From positions 4,076,501 through 4,140,500 of the forward strand of contig CP114481.1 of the NCBI GenBank assembly GCA_027186245.1: a DNA stretch of 64,000 bases. The letters run 5' to 3'. Every line of letters starts with the position of its first letter. The first letter of the stretch is position 1. The notes under the pieces were generated by a model that was not told the DNA's origin, searched no databases, and worked only from the letters and a program-made list of their open reading frames with translations. This document shows positions 57,291 to 64,000 of this stretch, piece after piece. The translations under genes and the position numbers were made by a program. Source of the DNA: Coriaria nepalensis. Taxonomy: Eukaryota > Streptophyta > Magnoliopsida > Cucurbitales > Coriariaceae.

Positions 57291-58982
57291 TCAATGGCAC
57301 ATCAATACATCTTTGATGACAGAATCCTCCTCTACATTATGAAGCAATGTAACTTCGTGAATCACTTCTCTCACTTTCTGATTAATTTCATTAGAATCCG
57401 GGTGTGACTTGTCATCCGATACAAATTTATGAACTTTCTCGCCAACTTCAATCCAACTCAATCCAGGTGTGGTCTTAATTCCCTGCCTTTTGATCACTCT
57501 CCTCATTCTCGCAACACCATCTCCATCATTTGCTCCACCATATATTGTCGCAAGAAGCACATAATCACCTGCTTTTGCTTCCCCAAGTTGAACTAGATTC
57601 TTAATTGCCATCTCCGCCACTTCCACACTCTTATGAATTTTGCAAGCAGCCAAAAGGGTTCGCCAAATGACAGGGTCATTTTGGGAATAAGAAGTTTTAA
57701 TAACATCAAGTGCCTTATCAAGCTTCCCAGCTCTTCCAAACAAATCAACCATGCATCCATGGTGCTTAATTCCAGGTTTTAGTTTGAACTTGGAGCTCAT
57801 CAAGTTGTAGTACTCCACACCCTCCTTAACCAACCCTTGGTGACTACATCCACATAATACACCAAGAAAAGTGATTGAATTGGGTCTCATTCCTGAATAT
57901 AACATTTCTTTAAGGAAAGAGATTGCTTCATCTCCACAGCCATGAACTCCATACCCAACAACCATGGAGTTCCAAGTGGAAACATCTCTGTTCTTCATTT
58001 TGCGAAAGACGGAAAGAGCATAGTTTAAACTTCCACATTTTGCATACATATCTATAAGAGCATTTGCTACAAAAATATTGTCTACTAGGCCCTTTTCACA
58101 AGCAAATCTATGAATCCAAATGCCCAAAGTTAAAGCTCCAAGATGAGCACAGGACGAAAGCAAGCCAACTAATGTAAACCCATCAAGATCTACATTTTCA
58201 TTTCTCATTCGATTGTAGATTCCTAGCACCTTATGGTGCAAACCCACCTGAGAAAAACACGAAATCATAGAATTCCAAGCAACCAAGTCCTTTCCGGGCA
58301 TGTTTTCAAAGATTTTTTGTGCAGTCTCAATAGAGTCATTACCTGCATATGATCTTAACAGATTGGTACTAACAAGAACATCTCTCTCATAGCCATTTCG
58401 GATTACTGACCCATGAACTTCTCTGCATTTTTTCCTCATCTTAACACCCTCACAAGCCTTGAGCACAAAGGAAAAAGTGAAAGTATCTGGTTTAGAAAGT
58501 GAACTAGAAACCATCTTGTTATAGTAAAGAATGGCTTGGAGAGGAGATTGACTCTGCGAAAAGCCTCTAATGATGGAATTCCAATCTTGGGTTTGTGGGT
58601 TCTCCATATAATTGAAGAGAAGCTGAGCATAGGCTAAGCAACCTGAGACCGAGATGGCACAAAAGTTCAGGAGTTTGTTTGAAATAGCGGGGTGGAGTTG
58701 TAGGCCGTTTATAATTACATATGCGTGGATTTTTCGAAGCCTATTAAGGCTATTACAACCTTGCAAGAGGGAAATGATGGAATTGGCTTTCGACTTTCCT
58801 AACTTGGAACGTACAGAAAATTGTGCTTCACCTTCTAATCGAGCCTCTGTTTCTAGCAATTCCATAAGTCTTAAAAATGTCTGTGAAGTATTCTTTGTGC
58901 GGTTTCTCTCTCCAGGATGGGGGTTTTTCTGAATTTTTTTCTCAGGCTTGCTCTTATGATAAGGGTTTTGGTTTCTTCTCAT
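57291..58982 (-). CDS. Pentatricopeptide repeat protein, PLS class with E/E+ domain
   Basis: An intact, intronless 563-residue frame starts at the ATG at 58982. The N-terminal 50 residues are basic and poor in acidic residues, consistent with import into mitochondria or plastids. PPR-type repeats run from about 65 to 435 (LLQGCNSLNRLRKIHAYVI, DWNSIIRGF, DLVAWNSMISCF, ANALIDMYAKCGSL, TWNSMVVGYGVHG, GCMVDLFGRAGKL). An E/E+ region follows at about 437-545 (WRTLLAACKIH, AGDYVLLATIYGGAND, GLSWIEVGEKVHKF). It ends at CH with no DYW deaminase domain. Such proteins bind organelle RNA and take part in C-to-U editing or processing, recruiting a DYW partner if they lack one. It resembles the Arabidopsis At3g56550 type, from memory. 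It sits inside the broken SEC62 duplicate. Confidence 0.9.
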   Translation of the reverse strand: MRRNQNPYHKSKPEKKIQKNPHPGERNRTKNTSQTFLRLMELLETEARLEGEAQFSVRSKLGKSKANSIISLLQGCNSLNRLRKIHAYVIINGLQLHPAISNKLLNFCAISVSGCLAYAQLLFNYMENPQTQDWNSIIRGFSQSQSPLQAILYYNKMVSSSLSKPDTFTFSFVLKACEGVKMRKKCREVHGSVIRNGYERDVLVSTNLLRSYAGNDSIETAQKIFENMPGKDLVAWNSMISCFSQVGLHHKVLGIYNRMRNENVDLDGFTLVGLLSSCAHLGALTLGIWIHRFACEKGLVDNIFVANALIDMYAKCGSLNYALSVFRKMKNRDVSTWNSMVVGYGVHGCGDEAISFLKEMLYSGMRPNSITFLGVLCGCSHQGLVKEGVEYYNLMSSKFKLKPGIKHHGCMVDLFGRAGKLDKALDVIKTSYSQNDPVIWRTLLAACKIHKSVEVAEMAIKNLVQLGEAKAGDYVLLATIYGGANDGDGVARMRRVIKRQGIKTTPGLSWIEVGEKVHKFVSDDKSHPDSNEINQKVREVIHEVTLLHNVEEDSVIKDVLMCH

Positions 58983-59981
58983 GCACTTTTCTCATTGGTC
59001 CTTCCTCTAAACAATGGATTCTCTTAGTGGTTTCTTGATCTGGTTTTCTTCATGCGCTTTTCTTGAAAGTTTATCATAGAAAAGCAACAAAAAGAAGTGA
59101 AAAATAATGCCATGAATAAATATATAACTGACTAGAAGATGGAAAGCCAGAGACATCCTGAAGCATAAGAATCATTAAGCTAGAGAAAGATATAGACAAT
59201 AATTCCCTGGCGTGACCTTAGCCAAACTTTATAGTCAGTATTGTAGTAGGCTATCAAACTTTGAACATAGAATATCATTTGTATCAAATGGTGGCAAAAC
59301 ACCCTTTTGTATCCAACAATAAATTACAGTAAAATTCAGTTTCTTTCATCCTTTAGTTCTCTTCGTTTCTATTATCATTCAAGTTTGGGTCCAGGGACCT
59401 GAGATTCCGACAAGAGAGAAATCGTTTCTTCCTTTCAATTATGCCATCTAGCTTGTTTCCTCTATGGTTTTAACATCTATTCACTGAGAAATTTTAAGAG
59501 GATGGTATAGATATAAACATTATGCTGGCTGTTTTAATTCCACAAACGACTGACTAACATTCGCTGAGCCAATTGTGATGCACACAGACATACTCATGAC
59601 ACTATTGTTCTTTTTTCCCAGGTATCAATACATACACTTTTCAGATTCCTAGCTACCTTGTCCAATGGCCAAACCGAGAAATAGAAATTAAAACCGCATG
59701 CAATTCCAAATTCCAATATACGGTCACAAAAACATGATTTTACACAGCGTCTGCCCGTCTATGCGCGTAGAAAATTTATGAATGACCAAGGATCAAAGAA
59801 ACAGCGTATAATGCGCGGGAATTGATTCGAAATTTTTTACAATCTCATGCAGTAATATAAAAACGAAAATCCTTGAGATACGTTTTCCCTTGTATGAAAC
59901 CCTAGATCAGGAATAAAATCATGAATGACAGAAATGGAACTGTGCGTGAGAGGGAAAGAGAGAAAGAGGGAGAGAACAAAC
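58983..59981 (-). promoter_or_regulatory. Upstream region of the PPR gene: PPR flank joined to SEC62 intron 1
   Basis: Bases 58983-59050 match the 5' flank of the PPR pseudogene. From about 59063 (gaaagtttatcatag) the sequence is SEC62 intron 1, matching 44833-45770. The acceptor of SEC62 exon 2 (tttctgtttcag) is lost at the joint. The PPR gene therefore has under 100 bp of its own flank and may rely on the SEC62 promoter beyond 60080. Confidence 0.7.
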
Positions 59982-60224
59982 CCTGGGAGGAGCATCGGAA
60001 TTGAGATCTCTGACACCGTTCTGAACAGCTCCAGAAGCTCTTCTAACCCTCTTCCTCTCTGCTCCTCCTGATTTCTTCATGTCGTTCGTTCTCTCTCTCT
60101 CTCTCTCGCCTGCGAGAGGAGTAAAAACTAAGAAGGAAACCACGTACGCTCGCTCTCGTTATGAGCCTCACCTCCCCCTGGGTTTGGTCGACTTAGTAGG
60201 GTCGTGGATATCACGTGTTATTTG

Positions 60225-60880
60225 TTAAGAATTTTATAAATGGTAAGATAGTTATTTTTATTGTATACGTAGATGACATGATTTTTTCTTATTCGAAATA
60301 AAAGAACTTAGTTCTGTGAAATATTTTTAAGGATAGAATTTGTAAGATCTAAAAAGGAAATTTATATTTATCAACCGAAGTATATTCTTAATATACTTAA
60401 GAAAACAGAGTACTTAGGATGCAAACCGGAAATTCTTATGAAAGTAAATCTAAAGTGATTGAAACTCCTATGAACGCAAATCTAAAGTTAGAGGTAGCCA
60501 GTTCAAATACTGTGGTGAATATATAACAATTTCAAAGACTAGTGGGAAGACTTATCTATCTAGCTCATACTAGACCAGATATAGCATTTGCAGTTAGTAT
60601 TGTAAGTCAATTCATGCACTTACTAGGAGAAGAATATTTTGATGTTGTGTACAAAATTCTAAAGTACCTAAAAGGAAAACGAGGAAGAGGGTTACTATTT
60701 GAAAATCATAAACACATCATAATTGAAGCATTTACGAATGCTGACTGCGTGGGAAATGTGACTAATAGAAGATCAATCAACTTTCGCCTATTGTACTTAT
60801 GTTGACGGGAATTTAGTGACTTGGAGAAGTAAAAAATAGAATGTAGTAGCTAGAAGTAATGCAAAAGTTGAGGCAGGTAA
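60225..60880 (+). pseudogene. Ty1/copia RT end and RNase H start, decayed
   Basis: The sequence begins VIFIVYVDDMIF (60250 region, YVDD intact). It continues through KVIETPMNANLKL-like sequence and the frame at 60542-60805 (GRLIYLAHTRPDIAFAVSIVSQFMH, ILKYLKGKRGRGLLFE, IEAFTNADCVGNVTNRRS). The order is that of copia RT/RNase H. Stops occur at about 60300 and 60520. The left part is shared with the fragment at 46.0-46.2 kb. Confidence 0.8.
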
Positions 60881-60894
60881 GATCTATAACAAAA

Positions 60895-61608
60895 GTAAAA
60901 TTTGAGTGACTTGGGACAGTCTCAGATCTATAACCTTAGCTTGAGTAAGGGAAACCGAACTTGAGGTAGGGTTGGCAGATGTTGAGATAACTGAGTACAA
61001 AGGGAAGATGATGGCTGAGGTTGAGGTAAGATATGGCTAAGGGGAATATTAGTCGACATGACAATAGTTGAGCAGGATAACAAGGCCTCAGGTGGCGATG
61101 AGGTTAAGCCAGGTATTTCTTCGCTCATCTCAGACTTGAGCACGAATACGTCAGAGGGGGTCGACATATGGAAAACTACTGACACTTGAGTAGAGGACGC
61201 ACCCTTAGCATATCAGACCGAGGTAGTACCGTTACACACTAAGACGACTCTGAGTGAGGGACATATCTCTGTTGTGTTAGAGAGGAGGTGCGCTGACACC
61301 TATCATGGAGCAAGGAATTATCAGGACATTAAGCAGCGAGACACATGTATAGCTGTCTAGGGTATCCCAACCTTGTCCAGGTATAAAAATTAAATGATAT
61401 AATAGTACCAGGCAGAGGCATTTTTCCTACAAGAAAAGTAATTTTCAATATCGATTTCCCTCACACCCCTCTATAAACTACTAGAGTATCGAAGCGAGGT
61501 TAGCCGACCACTACCTCAGTCACAGTTTGTTTGTAAGTGTAAGCATTGATCTTTGAGCACATTGTAGGCGATGGAGCCCTTTTTAGCGGATGAAAATCCA
61601 CATCAACA
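60895..61608 (+). mobile_element. Tat-lineage Ty3/gypsy 5' LTR, left end approximate
   Basis: It ends in CATCAACA at 61608, directly before a TTGGCGCC primer-binding site, and has a TATA-like ggtataaaaa near 61380. It aligns with the LTR at 51.8-52.58 kb. It is followed by gag and protease in the same direction, so this is the 5' LTR of an element cut at 63.56 kb. Confidence 0.7.
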
Positions 61609-61609
61609 G

Positions 61610-61620
61610 TTGGCGCCAAC
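61610..61620 (+). promoter_or_regulatory. Primer-binding site of the Tat-lineage element
   Basis: ttggcgccaac begins two bases after the LTR end. TGGCGCC-type primer sites are usual for plant Tat/Athila-group gypsy elements. Confidence 0.75.
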
Positions 61621-62189
61621 TATTAGGTCATTGTCTTCATTTTCAAAAGTTCCAACAGTTCAGTATCCTGAGTTGGAATGATTTACAATATGGAAAACTG
61701 GGAGGTAGAGCAGACGGGGAAGAATAAGGGAGGAGAAAGAGGTAGAAGAAAAGGAATCTTTCCCCTATATCGGAAGAGAGGATAACGCATTCAGTGAGCG
61801 CTGCCAAGGGGCGACCAACACCTCTTTAAACTCCTCCAATGGTCATCAGTGGAGTAGACATATTATAGACCATATAGAGGATAAAAAGGGGCCCAGCAGA
61901 AAGAGTCGGCCAGGTGGTCAAGAGTTCTATAGACGCGAGGATTGATAAAATCAAGACTGAGATAAGGCAGGAGAGTAGAGAAGAGCTGAGGCATAAAGGC
62001 ATATGATTTCCTACAGGGGGACACCGAGGTAAATCGATAGGCGGGGGCTCCCACCCTAAGGAAGATGATGTAGCATCTAATTTAAAAATCAAAACGGCAT
62101 GGGAAGAAGAATTGAAGGACTCAACGGATACAGCCTGGAATATGAGCCCCCTCCAAACATCGAAGGAGCCTATGCTTCTCATGAGCCGG

Positions 62190-63302
62190 GATAAGCAGCG
62201 GTGAAGAGAACAACTCTATGCACGGATGAGCCGGAAAGCCCATTCATTGAGTGGGTGTAAATTGCCAAATTATCAAAGAAATTTAGGGCTCCAACCTTGA
62301 TGTACAATGGAACCAAGGATCCTTGGGACCACACTAACTCATATAAGATGTGTATGAGGATGAACTCCATGTTTGACGAACTAATGTGTCAGTGCTTTCA
62401 CATCACGTTATCAGACTTAGCTAGTGACTAGTACATATCCCTCACATTGGGCTCTATCGAATCACTTGATGAGTTGAAGCAGTTGTTTATGTCTAAATTT
62501 TGGGGGGCGGCTAACACACGACTCCCCCTCATGAGTCTGTACACTATAAAGCAGAACCTGGGGGATGTCTTGTTAGAATATGTGGAGTGGTTTAACCCAA
62601 AGATATTAGGGTTCTACACGCCTTCTTAAGAGACACGACTAGCAAAAAGTTTATCAGCCACTTAGAGAAAAGTGTTTTGGTTCCTATGTTGAAGTGTTAC
62701 TGGAGGCAAAAAGGATTGGCGTAGTCGAAGAGATCCTCATATCTCAACTAAAGAGCCAAAGAGAAAGGGGGGAGAATAGTAGGGGATGTGAGGGGAAGAG
62801 GAAAAGAGATGACCCGAAGGGGAATGAGGAATGGAGAGAAGACATGAGGAAAATGGAGGATGAAAGAAAGAGCCTAGATAAGAAAAGAGTAACCCCACTC
62901 TTCAAAGATACATTCATGCCTCTCGTAACATATATCGAAGTGATTTACAATCACTTTAGAAATCACAACATGTTTAGAGCCCCCGAGCTGTTGAAAAGTG
63001 CACCAGCCCAATAAGCCCGAAGGTCATATTGCAAATATCACTTGGATCATGGTAACAAAACAGAAGACTGTATACACCAGAAGAGAGAAGTTGAAAGGCT
63101 TATTTAGGAAGGGTGCTTGGGGGAATTTGTGAACAGAAAAGGAAAAGGGAACCCGAGAGGGAGAAGAATGAATGATAGGAGGGAAAGCAGGATGGATGAC
63201 CAACAGGAAAATAACCTCGGACATAAAAATATGACGGGGGAGATTCAGATGATCATAGAAAGACCTGAAGGTCGAGACTCGGGTCATCAACGAAGTAAAT
63301 AG
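62190..63302 (+). pseudogene. Tat-lineage gypsy gag, decayed
   Basis: Plus-strand frames give, in order, DEPESPFIEWV, LSKKFRAPTLMYNGTKDPWDH, SLTLGSIESLDELKQLFMSKF and LMSLYTIKQNLGDVLLEYVEWF (62447-62629), matching the Retrotrans_gag domain of Tat/Athila elements (KYDGTxDPxDH, FxxQF, LxxIxQxxxESLRxFxxRF). Frames at 62694-63014 and 63117-63302 continue with a basic region and YCKYHLDHGNKTEDC, the Cys/His motif of this lineage. Stops at about 62402 and 62628, plus frameshifts, make it inactive. Confidence 0.8.
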
Positions 63303-63560
63303 ATGAGGAGCCTAACATAGGCTGAAGTGTTTTCAATTTTGACGACCCTTTAGGATAGGGTTCAGTTGACATCATTTTCAATCACCTATATAAGGAGAGA
63401 ATCTTATATCCCCACAACGATGCTCTAGTCATCTTGGCTAATGTCTTTACCCTACTAAAACACCGGGTACTAGTCGATTCAAGGAGTGCAATGGATGTCC
63501 TATCCTGGTCCACTTTCAGAAAGATGGGGATTATCAATGCAAATCTGAAGCATATTAACA
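63303..63560 (+). pseudogene. Tat-lineage gypsy protease fragment
   Basis: Translation near 63440-63560 reads VLVDSRSAMDVLSWSTFRKMGIINANLK, matching the protease VLVDTGSSxDILFxxxFxKMGI. The catalytic Asp is kept, but TGS is changed to SRS. Sequence then stops at about 63560, before RT, at a joint with LTR-like DNA. Confidence 0.8.
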
Positions 63561-63567
63561 CCCCACG

Positions 63568-64000
63568 TTAATTGTATGGTGATTTTGGATTAGGAATTTG
63601 TTTTTTAATTTTCTTTCTCTAGATTTTGTGTAACCGATTTGTGGTATAGTATTTTTTGTACAAATTTTTTTTTTTGTAAAATTCTGCAAGATAGGAAGGA
63701 AGAAGAAAACAAGAGGCGGGTTCATGGGCGGCAACGAACGACAACTGAGGGTGGTGCTACAGCAAGCAGCATGTCACAGCAAGCATCATGTCATAGCATC
63801 TGTCTTGCGGTAGCCCAACCACGGGACTATCCCAAGTCACTATGGCATGCGGCTAACCCTAATAATTTCACGGGCTTCGGCCCATGATGCTAAATTGGGT
63901 TGGGTTACGAGTTCAACCCGTGACCCGCCCAGCTACTAGGTTTGACCCATTTATTTTGTGACCCAAAATAATATATTTTAGGCGATGAACTTAATTTTGG
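63568..64000 (+). mobile_element. LTR fragment related to the one at 5.5 kb
   Basis: Shares with 5507-5800 a collinear run of similar blocks: gattttggRttaggaatttg, aattttctttctYtagattt, gatttgtggYRY, a T-run, and gaagaagaaaa. Both are on the same strand. It interrupts the Tat protease and runs off the window. Confidence 0.6.

Larger units (their letters stand above)
54374..60080 (-). pseudogene. SEC62 duplicate, broken by PPR insertion
   Basis: Remaining parts on the minus strand: exon 1 at 60080-59982 (MKKSGGAERKRVRR..., one extra Gly, donor kept), exon 4 at 55356-55130 and exon 5 at 54678-54374. Exons 2 and 3 are absent; their place holds the PPR segment. Exon 4 has lost 2 bp (227 versus 229 nt), shifting frame after FYAIVA so it ends early. 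Exon 5 has a 76-bp tandem duplication, also out of frame. The gene cannot make SEC62, but its promoter, leader and first exon appear undamaged and lie about 1 kb upstream of the PPR ATG in the same orientation. Confidence 0.9.
53173..60370. repeat. Segmental duplication, copy B
   Basis: Direct repeat of 40066-46235. Main differences are a 31-bp loss at the start of the NF-YA exon, a 76-bp tandem duplication in SEC62 exon 5, a 2-bp loss in exon 4, a 309-bp insertion at 56135-56443, and replacement of SEC62 exons 2-3 by a PPR-gene segment (about 56510-59062). Confidence 0.9.

Noticed and set aside
58654..58932. 92-codon plus-strand frame over the PPR gene
   Set aside because: Antisense shadow of an intact 563-codon PPR frame.

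Overview
The window looks like transposon-rich nuclear DNA of a flowering plant, most likely a eudicot. The base composition is AT-rich, genes have GT-AG introns, and there are plant-type genes (SIAMESE-related inhibitor, PPR protein, NF-YA, SEC62). Most of the remaining sequence is decayed LTR retrotransposons. No species is assigned. I see no rRNA, tRNA or CRISPR array.

Layout. 1-6.2 kb: a tandemly duplicated, broken Ty3/gypsy pol (minus), then a Ty1/copia polypurine tract, LTR and gag start (plus). 7.2-9.05 kb: a minus-strand copia-type LTR. 10.7-14.2 kb: a decayed plus-strand copia element. 14.3-16.4 kb: both genes of a PIF/Harbinger DNA transposon, broken. 16.8-22.2 kb: a gypsy-type LTR and two more minus-strand copia-type LTRs. 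22.2-23.1 kb: a copia gag/protease fragment. 25.1-25.5 kb: an intact SIAMESE-related (SMR) gene. 27.0 kb: a U6-like snRNA relic. 27.75-29.4 kb: an hnRNP F/H-like pseudogene that keeps its intron. 30.7-37.7 kb: a PPR pseudogene split by a nearly complete 5.06-kb copia element. 37.8-39.5 kb: a mosaic of LINE and gene fragments. 39.5-40.8 kb: a truncated NF-YA gene. 41.28-45.87 kb: an intact five-exon SEC62 gene. 46.3-48.1 kb: a copia 5' half (minus). 48.1-52.6 kb: the 3' end of a Tat-lineage gypsy element (69-bp tandem repeats, antisense ORF with an apparent intron, LTR). 53.2-60.4 kb: a second copy of the NF-YA/SEC62 segment in which SEC62 exons 2-3 are replaced by an intact 563-residue PPR gene. 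60.9-63.6 kb: the 5' end of a Tat-lineage element (LTR, PBS, gag, protease). The right edge repeats part of the LTR seen near 5.5 kb.

Probably working cellular genes are SMR (25.1 kb), SEC62 (41.3-45.9 kb) and the PPR gene (57.3-59.0 kb). The NF-YA fragment could still be expressed but lacks its N-terminal part. The main story is gene duplication and shuffling among transposons: one segment (NF-YA 3' end, SEC62, a copia fragment upstream) exists twice, and a PPR gene exists once intact inside the damaged SEC62 copy and once as a transposon-split pseudogene. I found no multi-gene system that I would call new biology. The most useful leads are the PPR gene nested behind the SEC62 promoter and first exon, and the spliced-looking antisense ORF of the Tat element. 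All family calls were made by eye from translated motifs, with no database search.
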